26,235 bases of DNA from Gammaproteobacteria bacterium (GCA_013287235.1 JABDEF010000014.1:1-26235); one strand, 5' to 3'. Shown: positions 14,283 to 23,078, counted from the first letter of the stretch. Translations and numbers: made by a program. The notes: generated from the sequence alone by a model not told the origin.

Positions 14283-14387
14283 TAGGATACATCGTAAAAT
14301 GGTCAATGATGACCTTATTTCTACCTTTTGCTGGAATTTTTTTAAGGTTTTTAATGCACTTTTCTCAATTTCGATTTCGTATTTCAT
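14283..14387 (-). pseudogene. RelE/ParE-family toxin remnant, frameshifted and interrupted by a repeat
   Basis: The minus-strand frame from ATG 14387 reads MKYEIEIEKSALKTLKK, the typical N-terminus of RelE-type toxins. The expected continuation, IPAKGRNKVIIDHFTMYPN, is present but in the next frame. The shift falls in a run of seven A (plus-strand T at 14337-14343) and would be repaired by one extra A. After the tyrosine-proline-asparagine the sequence runs into the palindrome at 14245-14282, and no convincing RelE C-terminus follows. The gene is therefore dead. A short upstream frame ending at the overlap TAATGA could be the tail of a lost antitoxin. Confidence 0.65.
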
Positions 14388-14426
14388 TATCGGGAGGCTT
14401 TAAGTTTTTTAACCATTTTTGAATAA

Positions 14427-15347
14427 TCATGGACTTATATTTTTCAACCCAGATGCAAGCGAGATTTGGTAAGTAAAATCAATAAGCTTCTGCGCCGCTC
14501 CAGTGCCTCCATAAGACTGGAATATATCACCGAGTCGTGCCGGACCATATTCAATGAGCGCTTTTTGTAACCCAATCGCCTCGATATAACCAATCATGCG
14601 ATTTAACGTTTCAGGTACACCGGTTGCAATATTGAGGACGCCTGATACATCACTCATGAGTGCAAGAAAATTTGCTCTTGCCACATCTTCAACATGAATA
14701 AAATCACGGGATTGTTCACCGTCGCCAAAAATAATTAAAGATTCTTTTTTTTGGTAACGTTCAATAAATTTTGAAATCACACCCGAATAAGGAGAATGGG
14801 GATCTTGGCGTTTGCCGTAGACATTAAAATAACGCAAGCCTAAACTTTTTATGTCGTATAAATGTCCATGTAATGCTGCATAACGTTCGTTATTGGCTTT
14901 TTCTAATGCATAAGGGGAAAGTGCGGTATACGATAAAGGTTTTTCATCATCACAAGGTAAATCTTTTGTATCGCCATAGACGGCAGCACTCGATGCATAG
15001 ACGAGACGTTTAGACGTGTGGCTTGCACGTACGGCTTGTAATACATGTAAAAAACCCAGTGTATTCACCTTGAGGGTTTCTATAGGGTTTTCAATGGATT
15101 TGATAACGGAAGGAAGTGCTGCTAAATGGAGAACGGCATCAGCTGCGTTTATTTCTTTTTGTAGTAATGCATAATCTAATACATCACCTTGAACAACGCG
15201 TAAATTGGGATGGAAAACATTGAGATTAGAAAGTTTCCCTGTCGAGAGATTATCATAGACGATGACATTCGCACCTTGGGCTAAGATGTAGTCTGCGGTG
15301 TGCGAGCCGATGAAGCCAGCGCCACCGGTGATGAGAATGCGTTTCAT
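14427..15347 (-). CDS. NAD-dependent sugar-nucleotide epimerase/dehydratase
   Basis: An extended short-chain dehydrogenase of 306 residues. It has the NAD-binding GGAGFIGSH near the start, VYDNLSTGK, HLAALPSV, the catalytic Ser region ASSAAVYG and the YxxxK motif in SPYALEK, then LRYFNVYGKRQDP, and FIHVEDVA. This pattern is that of UDP-glucose/UDP-GlcNAc 4-epimerases (GalE/WbpP-like). It would supply a sugar nucleotide for surface polysaccharide or LPS; the exact substrate is not readable. The start is taken at MKRILITGG; a TTG seven codons upstream lacks support. It is convergent with nothing and is separated from metH by a hairpin repeat; a broken toxin gene lies downstream. Confidence 0.9.
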   Translation of the reverse strand: MKRILITGGAGFIGSHTADYILAQGANVIVYDNLSTGKLSNLNVFHPNLRVVQGDVLDYALLQKEINAADAVLHLAALPSVIKSIENPIETLKVNTLGFLHVLQAVRASHTSKRLVYASSAAVYGDTKDLPCDDEKPLSYTALSPYALEKANNERYAALHGHLYDIKSLGLRYFNVYGKRQDPHSPYSGVISKFIERYQKKESLIIFGDGEQSRDFIHVEDVARANFLALMSDVSGVLNIATGVPETLNRMIGYIEAIGLQKALIEYGPARLGDIFQSYGGTGAAQKLIDFTYQISLASGLKNISP

Positions 15348-15370
15348 AAAACAAAAAACCCTTAACAAAA

Positions 15371-15412
15371 ACTCCCTTCTCCCAGAGCGCTTTTGCGATG
15401 GGAGAAGGGAGT
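15371..15412. repeat. Hairpin repeat between epimerase and metH
   Basis: A perfect 14-bp stem, ACTCCCTTCTCCCA (15371-15384) and its complement (15399-15412), closes a 14-base loop GAGCGCTTTTGCGA. The loop sequence matches the core of the arms at 8688-8740 and 8821-8876, so they belong to one family. It sits between the divergent epimerase and metH genes. Confidence 0.85.
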
Positions 15413-15423
15413 GAATAGTAATC

Positions 15424-15452
15424 GCGACAACGACGCATTATACCAGTATAAT
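15424..15452 (+). promoter_or_regulatory. Possible promoter of metH
   Basis: GCGACA (15424-15429, four of six matches to TTGACA) and a perfect TATAAT (15447-15452) are separated by 17 bases. Transcription would start about 15 bases before the metH ATG. This leaves no room for a cobalamin or S-adenosylmethionine riboswitch in the leader. Confidence 0.5.
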
Positions 15453-15473
15453 TATCATCTTTAGCAAAAATTT

Positions 15474-18400
15474 ATGACCCTTTTAGACTATTTACAAGCC
15501 CAACTAAAGAAACGCATCCTCATCCTAGACGGCGGGATGGGGACGATGATTCAGCGCTATAACCTCACAGAAGCCGATTATCGAGGGAAACGATTCAAAG
15601 ATTTTCCCCATGATTTAAAAGGAAATAATGACTTATTATCCTTAACACAACCCGATATTATCAAAGAAATTCACAATGCTTATTTTGAAGCTGGCAGCGA
15701 TTTCATTGAAACCAATAACTTTAATTCAACAAGTGTTGCGCTCGCCGATTACCACATGGAAGATTTGGCTTATGAATTTAATCTAAAAGGCGCCATCCTC
15801 GCACGAGAATGTGCAGATGCATATACTCGAAAAACCCCTGAAAAACCGCGTTTTGTGATTGGCATTTTGGGTCCCACCAATCGCACGGCCTCACTTTCTC
15901 CGGATGTGAATGATCCGGGATTTAGAAATATCACCTTCGATCAATTAGTACATGCTTATACCGATGCGGTTCGCGGACTCATCGATGGCAAAGCCGATAT
16001 GCTTATGATCGAAACCATTTTCGATACATTAAATTGCAAAGCCGCGATTTTTGCGATCAAACAATATTTCAAAACACATCATCTTTCTCTCCCCATCATG
16101 ATTTCTGGCACAATTACGGATGCAAGTGGACGCACGTTATCAGGCCAAACCACAGGGGCTTTTTGGCATTCCGTTCGCCATGCAGAACCGTTTAGCATTG
16201 GTTTGAACTGTGCACTTGGCGCCAAAGCACTTCGCCCCTATATCGAGGAATTATCAAAAATCAGTGATATCTGGACAAGCTTGCATGCGAATGCCGGTTT
16301 ACCCAATGCTTTTGGTGAATACGATGAAACACCCGAGGAAACCGCAAGCATTATCCACGAATTTGCAAAAGAAAATTTTATCAATATTGTCGGCGGCTGT
16401 TGCGGAACAACCCCCGCACACATCAAAGCCATTCATGATGCCGTGAAAAATTTACCGCCTCGCACGAAGCCGCATATACCTAAAGCGTGCCGATTAAGTG
16501 GCCTTGAACCTTTGACCATTGATGATCAATCGCTTTTTGTGAATATTGGTGAAAGAACCAATGTCACAGGATCGATTCGATTTGCAGAATTGATTCGAAA
16601 TGAAGATTATGGAACGGCCCTCGAAGTCGCCAATGAACAAGTAGCAAATGGCGCACAAATCATTGATATCAACATGGATGAAGGCATGCTCGATGCGGAA
16701 GCTGCCATGGTGAAATTTTTAAATTTGATTGCCGTAGAGCCAGATATTGCACGGGTTCCCATCATGATCGATTCTTCTAAATGGTCGGTCATTGAAGCTG
16801 GATTAAAATGCATTCAAGGCAAAGGGATTATTAATTCGATTAGCATGAAAGATGGAGAAAATGCTTTTTTAGAAAAAGCAGCATTGGCAAGAATGTATGG
16901 TGCTGCTATCGTTGTTATGGCATTTGATGAAAAAGGTCAAGCAGACACAGAAGAACGCAAAGTGGAAATTTGCACGCGTTCTTATCGTTTGCTTGTCGAA
17001 GAAGCGCATTTTCCACCGGAAGATATTATTTTTGATCCCAATATTTTTGCGATAGGAACAGGCATTGAAGAACACAATGAATATGGACTTGCATTCATTC
17101 ATGCCACACGCCGCATCAAAGAAACCTTACCGCATGCATTAATCAGTGGCGGCGTAAGTAATGTGTCGTTTGCTTTCCGCGGGAATAATCCTATCCGTGA
17201 AGCATTGCACTCGGCATTTTTATATCATGCGATTCGTGCTGGCATGGACATGGGTATTGTAAATGCAGGGAGTCTTGCCATTTACGAAGAAATCCCTAAA
17301 GAATTATTATCGCGCATCGAAGATGTGTTACTCAATTTACGACCGGATGCCACAGATCGTTTATTAGAAATTGCAGATTCTGCAAAAGGACAAACGAAAA
17401 AAGATTCCGAAGATTTAAGTTGGCGTGAAAAAAGTATTTCCGAACGTTTATCTTACGCGTTAGTGAAAGGCATCCATCAATATATCATCGAAGATACCGA
17501 AGCGGCACGTTTGCAATATGAAAATCCTTTGGAAATCATCGAAGGTCCACTCATGGATGGCATGAATATTGTGGGGGATTTATTTGGTGCAGGAAAAATG
17601 TTTTTACCACAAGTTGTGAAAAGCGCGCGCGTGATGAAACAAGCCGTCGCACATTTGATTCCTTACATTGAAGCAGCTAAAGCAGGCAAACAAACAACCA
17701 AAGGAAAAATCCTTTTAGCAACAGTCAAAGGAGATGTACACGATATCGGAAAAAATATCGTGGGTGTTGTTTTACGCTGCAACAATTATGAAGTGTTAGA
17801 TTTAGGTGTCATGGTGCCGTGTGAAAAAATATTAGAAACCGCTTTGAAAGAAAAAGTCGATATTATCGGTTTAAGCGGGCTCATCACACCATCACTCGAA
17901 GAAATGTCTTATGTGGCAAAGGAAATGTCGCGTTTACACTTTGCGATTCCTTTACTGATTGGCGGGGCGACAACCTCTCGTGCACATACTGCGATAAAAA
18001 TTGAACCGAATTACACGGGTGCCACCATCCATGTCGTCGATGCTTCCCGTGCAGTCGGTGTTGCCTCTCAATTATTAAGCAAAAATACCCAAGAAACCTT
18101 TATTCAACATACGCGTGAAGAATATCAAAAACTTCGCGAGCGACATAAAAATAAAAAAAATGTGAATGAATATATTTCCCTCGAAATCGCACGCCTTAAC
18201 CCGGTCGCAATCGATTGGGAAAATTACACACCACCGAGACCGGCATTTTTAGGTGCTAAAGTATTTTCTGATTATTCATTACAAACACTTGCCAGTTACA
18301 TTGATTGGACACCATTTTTTCATACGTGGGAATTAACGGGAAAATATCCTGATATTTTTCAGGATAAAATTATTGGGGAAAGTGCAAAAAATTTATTTTC

Positions 18401-19145
18401 TGATGCAAAAATATTATTAAAAAAAATCATTGAAGAAAAATGGCTTAGGGCGAATGCTGTCATCGGCTTTTTCCCAGCGAATCGCGTAGGAGATGATATT
18501 GAAATTTATACGAATGAAAATCGTGATAAAGTTTTAATGACATTACATATGCTTCGTCAACAAACAAAAAAAACGAACAATATGCCCAACTTATGTCTTG
18601 CCGATTTTATTGCACCCAAATCATCCGGTGTTCGAGATTACATCGGAGGATTTGCCGTGACTTCGGGTGGGAATTTAGATAAATACGTACAGCAATTTGA
18701 AAGTCAGCATGATGAATATAATAGTATCTTATTAAAAGCCCTCGCAGATCGATTAGCCGAAGCCTTTGCAGAACACATGCACGAGCGCGTACGCAAAGAA
18801 TTTTGGGGCTATGTACCGACTGAACATTTGAACAATGAAGAATTGATCGGCGAAAAATATCAAGGCATCCGCCCTGCGCCTGGCTATCCCGCATGCCCAG
18901 ATCATACAGAAAAACCCTTATTATTTAAGTTATTGGATGTTTCTAAACAAACGGGCATCACGCTCACTGAAAATTTTGCCATGTGGCCCGCATCCTCCGT
19001 TAGTGGATTTTATTTTTCGCATCCGAAATCGCAATATTTTGGTGTGGGAAAAATCCAGAATGATCAAGTGGAAGATTATGCAAAACGAAAAAAAATGGAT
19101 ATCGCATTAATAAAACGATGGCTTGCGCCCCTATTGCTTGAATAA
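15474..19145 (+). CDS. metH: Cobalamin-dependent methionine synthase
   Basis: Transfers a methyl group from 5-methyltetrahydrofolate to homocysteine through methylcobalamin, forming methionine. All four modules are present in 1223 residues. The homocysteine domain (1-325) has zinc ligands Cys246 (GLNCALGA), Cys309 and Cys310 (VGGCCGTTP). The folate domain (about 350-620) has [13 protein letters not shown]. The cobalamin domain (about 655-890) has [10 protein letters not shown], with His756 as the lower cobalt ligand. The reactivation domain (about 895-1223) has [12 protein letters not shown] for S-adenosylmethionine binding. Length and motifs match E. coli MetH, so it looks fully functional and implies B12 uptake or salvage. 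The ATG has only a weak ribosome binding site. No metE is seen in the window. Confidence 0.98.
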   Translation: MTLLDYLQAQLKKRILILDGGMGTMIQRYNLTEADYRGKRFKDFPHDLKGNNDLLSLTQPDIIKEIHNAYFEAGSDFIETNNFNSTSVALADYHMEDLAYEFNLKGAILARECADAYTRKTPEKPRFVIGILGPTNRTASLSPDVNDPGFRNITFDQLVHAYTDAVRGLIDGKADMLMIETIFDTLNCKAAIFAIKQYFKTHHLSLPIMISGTITDASGRTLSGQTTGAFWHSVRHAEPFSIGLNCALGAKALRPYIEELSKISDIWTSLHANAGLPNAFGEYDETPEETASIIHEFAKENFINIVGGCCGTTPAHIKAIHDAVKNLPPRTKPHIPKACRLSGLEPLTIDDQSLFVNIGERTNVTGSIRFAELIRNEDYGTALEVANEQVANGAQIIDINMDEGMLDAEAAMVKFLNLIAVEPDIARVPIMIDSSKWSVIEAGLKCIQGKGIINSISMKDGENAFLEKAALARMYGAAIVVMAFDEKGQADTEERKVEICTRSYRLLVEEAHFPPEDIIFDPNIFAIGTGIEEHNEYGLAFIHATRRIKETLPHALISGGVSNVSFAFRGNNPIREALHSAFLYHAIRAGMDMGIVNAGSLAIYEEIPKELLSRIEDVLLNLRPDATDRLLEIADSAKGQTKKDSEDLSWREKSISERLSYALVKGIHQYIIEDTEAARLQYENPLEIIEGPLMDGMNIVGDLFGAGKMFLPQVVKSARVMKQAVAHLIPYIEAAKAGKQTTKGKILLATVKGDVHDIGKNIVGVVLRCNNYEVLDLGVMVPCEKILETALKEKVDIIGLSGLITPSLEEMSYVAKEMSRLHFAIPLLIGGATTSRAHTAIKIEPNYTGATIHVVDASRAVGVASQLLSKNTQETFIQHTREEYQKLRERHKNKKNVNEYISLEIARLNPVAIDWENYTPPRPAFLGAKVFSDYSLQTLASYIDWTPFFHTWELTGKYPDIFQDKIIGESAKNLFSDAKILLKKIIEEKWLRANAVIGFFPANRVGDDIEIYTNENRDKVLMTLHMLRQQTKKTNNMPNLCLADFIAPKSSGVRDYIGGFAVTSGGNLDKYVQQFESQHDEYNSILLKALADRLAEAFAEHMHERVRKEFWGYVPTEHLNNEELIGEKYQGIRPAPGYPACPDHTEKPLLFKLLDVSKQTGITLTENFAMWPASSVSGFYFSHPKSQYFGVGKIQNDQVEDYAKRKKMDIALIKRWLAPLLLE

Positions 19146-19170
19146 AAAATCTGTAACAGATACAAAAATC

Positions 19171-19275
19171 TTTTTAATAACGCGAATTCCGGATAAGACA
19201 ATTTGTCATGCCAGCATGTTTCTAGCTGGCATGACAGGACGAGGAGTCACTTAACCGAAATTCGCGTTTTTAATA
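19171..19275. mobile_element. MITE-like palindromic element with 9-bp target duplication
   Basis: TTTTTAATA occurs at 19171-19179 and 19267-19275, directly flanking an element that starts CGCGAATTCCGGATAAG (19181) and ends in its near-complement CTTAACCGAAATTCGCG (19266). Inside, TGTCATGCCAGC (19204-19215) pairs perfectly with 19225-19236. The terminal AATTCCGGATAAG matches AATTCCCGCTAAG of the element at 5814-5959 in 11 of 13 positions, so both belong to one family. It lies 25 bases after metH. The inner hairpin recurs at 23693-23727. Confidence 0.8.
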
Positions 19276-19434
19276 CTACACTTATAGCAACCCCAATCTT
19301 CCAAAAAATTTAGGTTTTTTATTTACTTTTGAATTTTAGGGAACTGTCGCCACTTTGCTCCGTGGATATATTTAAATATTCAAGTATGTTGTTTGATATG
19401 CGGTAATCACATATGATGCATATCTACACTAAAA
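19276..19434. other. Intergenic sequence, nothing recognised
   Basis: AT-rich sequence between two palindromic elements in a 401-base gene-free stretch (19146-19546). I see no open reading frame of interest, no promoter pair and no RNA gene. It may be the remains of upstream sequence of the Sel1-type gene that follows. Confidence 0.4.
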
Positions 19435-19522
19435 CGTCGTCCCGCGACTTGTTCGCGGGATCCAGGGGAGCTTGTAACTGCTATCGCTGCGACTGGATCC
19501 TGCGGTCAAGCCGCAGGACGAG
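19435..19522. repeat. Double-hairpin palindromic element
   Basis: The left part (19435-19465) folds as CCCGCGACTTGTTCGCGGG and the right part (19493-19522) as CCTGCGGTCAAGCCGCAGG. The two halves are also inverted copies of each other, ending in GGATCCAG and starting CTGGATCC. The form CGTCGTCC...GGATCCAG is a known style of dispersed repeat in intracellular proteobacteria. It ends 24 bases before the Sel1-type frame and may have replaced that gene's original start. Confidence 0.8.
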
Positions 19523-19546
19523 AAATGGGAAATTTAAGCCATTTAA

Positions 19547-20401
19547 TTGACAGCAACCAAACTTTATCGTTTAGCTGCTGATCAAGGGGATGTCAATGCA
19601 CAATATAACCTTGCTCGCATGCTTGAAGAAGGCCAAGGTGTTGAGAAAAATGAAAAAGAAGCAGCCAAATTTTATCGTTTAGCTGCAGACCAAGGGGATG
19701 CCTATGCACAATATAGCCTTGCTTGCATGCTTAAAGAAGGCCAAGGAGAAAAATATTTCCGCGCACGTAAAGAGGGAGATAAAGAGAATAAAGATCCTTC
19801 ATTACGTTTTGACGCTAAGAAAAACGGTTTCACTACTTTTGGTGAAATTTTTGATACTGAATCATTAGAAACATTAGCTAAAGAACGTGGCATAACGGAC
19901 TGCAAAACCATCAATATAGGTGAGATAAATCAAAAGACATATATAGATACGATATGTAAGAATCTAAAAGACGGTTATTTACAGATTGCAGCTGCTGATC
20001 TTGAATCCGACAGTTTGTTCCCAAGACCTACTGGTAGAGGTGATGACACAACCCATTGCCATTGGGCAGTGATATTTGGATATTATTATTCTAACGATAA
20101 ATGTCAATTTTTAGTTAGTCAAGACGGAAAATATTATGTTTGGGATGCAGAAGATCTTTACCATTCAAACAAAAATTTACCCACTGATAGTAACCCGCAG
20201 CAAAACTTAGTGTACTACAAAACGAATGAAAATAACCAAAAACAAGAGTACCTCGTGCAAACGCCCCCTGATTCCGTAAAAACACGCAAAACGACAGCAT
20301 CTAATTTAGCAAAATTTAAATTTGGGATTTTTGGTGTTAAGAGTCAATCAAAAGTTCCTTGTATCGAAGTCAAACCAAAATCAATGAAAAATGAATCATG
20401 A
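19547..20401 (+). CDS. Sel1-repeat protein with unknown C-terminal domain, probably 5'-truncated
   Basis: Two Sel1-like repeats of 36 residues (YRLAADQGDVNAQYNLARML and YRLAADQGDAYAQYSLACML) are encoded by 108-base units that are almost identical, showing recent duplication. Sel1 repeats form helical pairs that bind proteins, and such proteins are common among effectors and signalling proteins of intracellular bacteria. The region 95-240 is a separate unknown domain. It has DTTHCHWAVIFGYY followed by FLVSQDGKYYVWDAEDLYH, which resembles the His end of papain-like folds, but no partner Cys is identified. The only upstream start is TTG at 19547, directly preceded by the in-frame stop TAA 19544-19546 and without a ribosome binding site. 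The first repeat starts mid-unit. I read the gene as cut at its 5' end by the palindrome before it; the next internal ATG is at 19619. Confidence 0.7.
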   Translation: MTATKLYRLAADQGDVNAQYNLARMLEEGQGVEKNEKEAAKFYRLAADQGDAYAQYSLACMLKEGQGEKYFRARKEGDKENKDPSLRFDAKKNGFTTFGEIFDTESLETLAKERGITDCKTINIGEINQKTYIDTICKNLKDGYLQIAAADLESDSLFPRPTGRGDDTTHCHWAVIFGYYYSNDKCQFLVSQDGKYYVWDAEDLYHSNKNLPTDSNPQQNLVYYKTNENNQKQEYLVQTPPDSVKTRKTTASNLAKFKFGIFGVKSQSKVPCIEVKPKSMKNES

Positions 20402-20464
20402 TAAAAACTGACCTTAAGCTTGTCTTAATAATAATCGAATAAAATGAGCTATGTTTAAATCCCC

Positions 20465-20525
20465 CCGCCTCGCATCTCTCGGCGACCCCTTTTTCAAAGG
20501 GGGTTGGATCAAGGATGCAAGGCGG
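20465..20525. repeat. Two-tier palindromic repeat
   Basis: Outer arms CCGCCTCGCATC (20465-20476) and GATGCAAGGCGG (20514-20525) pair at 11 of 12; an inner stem of CCCCTTT and AAAGGGG tops it. TTTAAA occurs on both flanks, which might be a short target duplication but is too simple to count. It ends 46 bases before the next gene. Confidence 0.7.
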
Positions 20526-20571
20526 AGAATTTTAAAGGACTATAAATATTCATTTTTTAAAGCACATTACT

Positions 20572-20859
20572 ATGCAAAAACGAAATACTTTTAACATTGG
20601 CGGTCTTATCTGTCTAATTATACTCGTATATTTGATGTATGGTATTTTACTCGAAAGTGAAATGCTCCCTTTCTCCATCAGTGCGGTATACACCATGCTA
20701 AACCACTGGGTTAAACATTGGCATGTTCTCGTTGTTGGGCTATTACCGGTCTATGTGGCGTTAACGTTTTTTGGTGCGGCCTTGCTTGGCATTTTTTTTG
20801 GGACGCGATTACAGCGTTGGATCGCTAGATTTTTGTCTGACAAACATGTAAGCAACTAG
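20572..20859 (+). CDS. Small membrane protein, unknown function
   Basis: A 95-residue protein with two hydrophobic segments, about residues 9-29 (GGLICLIILVYLMYGILL) and 50-77 (HVLVVGLLPVYVALTFFGAA), and a positively charged end (TRLQRWIARFLSDKH). It would sit in the inner membrane with both ends likely inside. I do not recognise the family. The ribosome binding site is weak. Its hydrophobic pattern and clean end speak for a real gene, but there is no conserved motif. It lies between a Sel1-type gene and a psd gene on the other strand. Confidence 0.6.
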   Translation: MQKRNTFNIGGLICLIILVYLMYGILLESEMLPFSISAVYTMLNHWVKHWHVLVVGLLPVYVALTFFGAALLGIFFGTRLQRWIARFLSDKHVSN

Positions 20860-21158
20860 CTATAAAACATGAAATCTAATAGATCAAAAAAAAGAAAGCC
20901 ATTCACCAGAAATAAGATAACCCATTGAATAAAAAAATAAATAGTTTACAACTTTAAAACGACTCTTTTATCTTTCCCCTATTTAAATTCCACGCTTCCA
21001 CGTAAGGTACCTCTATTCGGGATGATCAAGGACCGGCATCAAGGATTGAAGCTTATACGCAGGAATTGCCAATCAAGGTAGTAGGCAAGGCTGGAAGCCT
21101 GGTAGGAGTGGACATGATGACCCTCCTACTTTAATACCGTAGCGCCTCATAAAAGGTA
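20860..21158. other. Intergenic region with possible gene remnant
   Basis: The first 140 bases are AT-rich with nothing recognised. From 21006 to 21134 the composition changes and a 42-codon plus-strand frame is open, containing ELPIKVVGKAGSLVGVDMM, with no start codon at its head. On the minus strand the same stretch reads MSTPTRLPALPTTLIGNS from 21115, weakly like the PTTLIGS start of MetE-type proteins, then stops. One or the other may be a decayed gene. GTAGGAG/CTCCTAC (21102-21108, 21123-21129) forms a small stem before the psd 3' end. Confidence 0.4.
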
Positions 21159-21995
21159 TCAAAAACGCCCTATCAATTCTCCCATTCGCACTTCTTTCAA
21201 TTCACGCATATCGTCTGACCACGTAATGGAGTCTTTAGGGAATAATAAAATGACTGTCGATCCCAACTTAAAAAGTCCCAATTCCGCACCTTTATCCAAA
21301 CGTATCATATTTTCATAAAATTTCTTTACCATGCGTTTTCCATGACACTCCAATGGCCACACGGTTTTGATACTACCCACGATCATGGCACCCACTAAAA
21401 TCACTGCCATGGGTCCTGCATTTGTTTCAAAAAAGCAAACTAACCGTTCATTGCGTGTAAATAAACGAGGCACATGGGCAGCCGTCAGCTGATTCACTGA
21501 AAATAAACTCCCCGGAATATAAATTGTTTCTCGTAACTCTCCTGCATAGGGCATATGAACACGATGATAATCTTTAGGTGCGAGATAAAATGTCGCAAAA
21601 CTTCCTTCATAAAATGTTTTGACGCGGTTTTCTGTATTGCCTAAAAGTTCACTCAGACTGTAATACAATCCTTTCGCTTGAAAAAGAACATCTTTATTGA
21701 TTTTACCTGCTTGACTTAACCTACCATCGACAGGACATGCAATTTCTTTTGCACCTCTTACAATGGGACGCAATTCTGATTTCAAACTTCTCGTAAAAAA
21801 ACTATTAAAATCGGAATAATCTGATATCTTTTCTAGGCGTGCACTTTTAAGATCGACGTGATAAAAGTGCATGAATAGTTTAATCAGACAATTTTTCAAC
21901 CAAACAATGCGACTTTCTGCAAGAAATCCTGCGAAAAGAGAAAGCAAATGTTGTGGTACAACATATTGTATTAATATTTTTAATTTTTGACACAT
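21159..21995 (-). CDS. psd: Phosphatidylserine decarboxylase proenzyme
   Basis: Converts phosphatidylserine to phosphatidylethanolamine in the inner membrane. The protein cleaves itself at the LGST motif, making its pyruvoyl cofactor from the Ser. The motif is intact in FKLGSTVILLF, with Ser246 when numbered from the chosen start. Other conserved parts are the Asp in CPVDGRL and the His residues in YHRVHMPYAG, which act in autocleavage and catalysis, and FYLAPKDYH. The 278-residue length is typical. The start at 21995 is preferred because AAAGG is eight bases upstream; a GTG three codons earlier is possible. The ctaA-like gene is upstream on the same strand, 90 bases away, with a strong palindrome between. 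Confidence 0.96.
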   Translation of the reverse strand: MCQKLKILIQYVVPQHLLSLFAGFLAESRIVWLKNCLIKLFMHFYHVDLKSARLEKISDYSDFNSFFTRSLKSELRPIVRGAKEIACPVDGRLSQAGKINKDVLFQAKGLYYSLSELLGNTENRVKTFYEGSFATFYLAPKDYHRVHMPYAGELRETIYIPGSLFSVNQLTAAHVPRLFTRNERLVCFFETNAGPMAVILVGAMIVGSIKTVWPLECHGKRMVKKFYENMIRLDKGAELGLFKLGSTVILLFPKDSITWSDDMRELKEVRMGELIGRF

Positions 21996-22062
21996 CACGA
22001 GCACCTTTCAAAGGAGCTTGATTATAGCTGATTTTTAAAATGAATCTAGGGAAAGTTAGAAA

Positions 22063-22090
22063 GGTAGGGGGTCAGGCCTGACCCCCTACC
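22063..22090. repeat. Perfect 28-bp palindrome at the ctaA-like stop codon
   Basis: GGTAGGGGGTCAGG and its complement run from 22063 to 22090 with no mismatch. The stop codon of the ctaA-like gene (22086-22088) lies inside it, so the palindrome provides the TAG. It could fold in the RNA as a terminator-like stem between that gene and psd, but no T-run follows on the minus strand. Confidence 0.85.
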
Positions 22091-22991
22091 ATGACTCATC
22101 AGGTTTACGGTATAACACAATTAAAAGAGAAATCATCGCAAGCAATAACACAATGGCGGATAATTCATAACTTAAGATCAGCCAAATGGATGGATGCGCA
22201 TTCACGTTTAATATGCCTAAAATAAAATGACATACTAAAAGAATGAGCAATAACAAGCCCATTTCTGATAATTGCCGACTGCTAATTAACATCATACATA
22301 AAATGAGCATATAAAAACTTGCTAATATAACGCCAATACGATGTGTCATGTGAAAAGTCACCAATGCTGTCGTATTAGAAGTGTCAAAAGGTAAAATAAA
22401 TGTACGAAAATCCAAAGGAGGAAGTATTTGGCCATTACAAAATGGAAAATCCGGACAAACGAATTTGGCGTGATGAATCGTTACCCAACTGCCCAACATA
22501 ATTTGTATAAAAATGAGGACTAAACCTATCCATGTTAAGGTTCTATATCGCGGATGATGACTCCCTCGAGAAATGAATAATGAACGAGGACTTGTGAATG
22601 CACTTAACCACCAAAAAAGGCTCAATATCGCAAGATTAGATAATAAATGAAATAAAGCAATGATAGGTTGTGACGCCACATCTTTAGAAAAGTAATTAAG
22701 CAAAATATTGGATAAAGAGAATAAAAAAAGCAAAATACATGCAAAAACAATTTTGTAAGTGAATTGATGACGTAATCGAAGCGCCAACCCTATTAAAAAA
22801 ACAACGCAACCATCGACAAGAATCGGCAAAAAGCTTTGACACGTCAGTATCAAAAAACCAACAGGATTCGAAAGTGTTGCAATACGAACATACGCATCAA
22901 AAAAAATGACGAAAAACTGTAATACCGCGGCAAAAAAGGCAAAACGTGGAAGCGCATGATTTTCTGTTGATATGAATATATGTTTTGTCAT
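22086..22991 (-). CDS. Divergent CtaA/COX15-like heme A synthase family protein
   Basis: A 301-residue protein with about eight hydrophobic segments. The second half has family features: LGSWVTIHHAKFVCPDFPFC (Cys179, Cys185), HMTHRIGV with His217, and LGILNVNAHPS. CtaA/COX15 converts heme O to heme A for cytochrome oxidase using four heme-ligand His residues, two in each half. Here His115 and His217 fit, but Tyr275 (ILSYELSA) stands at the last His position, and Asp60 or a neighbour stands where the first-half His-Arg pair is expected. The first-half GYVRLTGSGL motif is reduced to AYVRIATLSN. It may be a specialised or weakened member. The next gene across, DUF2909, is often in oxidase clusters, supporting the assignment. 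The stop lies in a palindrome. Confidence 0.75.
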   Translation of the reverse strand: MTKHIFISTENHALPRFAFFAAVLQFFVIFFDAYVRIATLSNPVGFLILTCQSFLPILVDGCVVFLIGLALRLRHQFTYKIVFACILLFLFSLSNILLNYFSKDVASQPIIALFHLLSNLAILSLFWWLSAFTSPRSLFISRGSHHPRYRTLTWIGLVLIFIQIMLGSWVTIHHAKFVCPDFPFCNGQILPPLDFRTFILPFDTSNTTALVTFHMTHRIGVILASFYMLILCMMLISSRQLSEMGLLLLILLVCHFILGILNVNAHPSIWLILSYELSAIVLLLAMISLLIVLYRKPDESW

Positions 22992-23044
22992 GGGTAATTC
23001 CTTCTTTCATTTTGAAATTTTATTTAAATCCTAATACACTATTT

Positions 23045-23078
23045 GTAAGGTGGGTTAGACGCGTCTAATCCACCTTAC
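23045..23078. repeat. Palindrome, 34 bp
   Basis: GTAAGGTGGGTTAGACG faces its near-complement with one mismatch and no spacer. It lies between the divergent ctaA-like and DUF2909 genes and is related to the units at 241-315. Confidence 0.8.

Noticed and set aside
14213..14422. Plus-strand frame over the RelE remnant
   Set aside because: Antisense to the recognisable toxin start, crosses the palindrome, and has no motif.
15413..15473. Cobalamin or S-adenosylmethionine riboswitch before metH
   Set aside because: The leader after the likely promoter is about 15 bases, far too short for either class.
19435..19522. tRNA-like fold or CRISPR unit in the GC-rich repeat region
   Set aside because: The stems are simple paired palindromes; there are no regular spacers, no anticodon arm and no CCA end.
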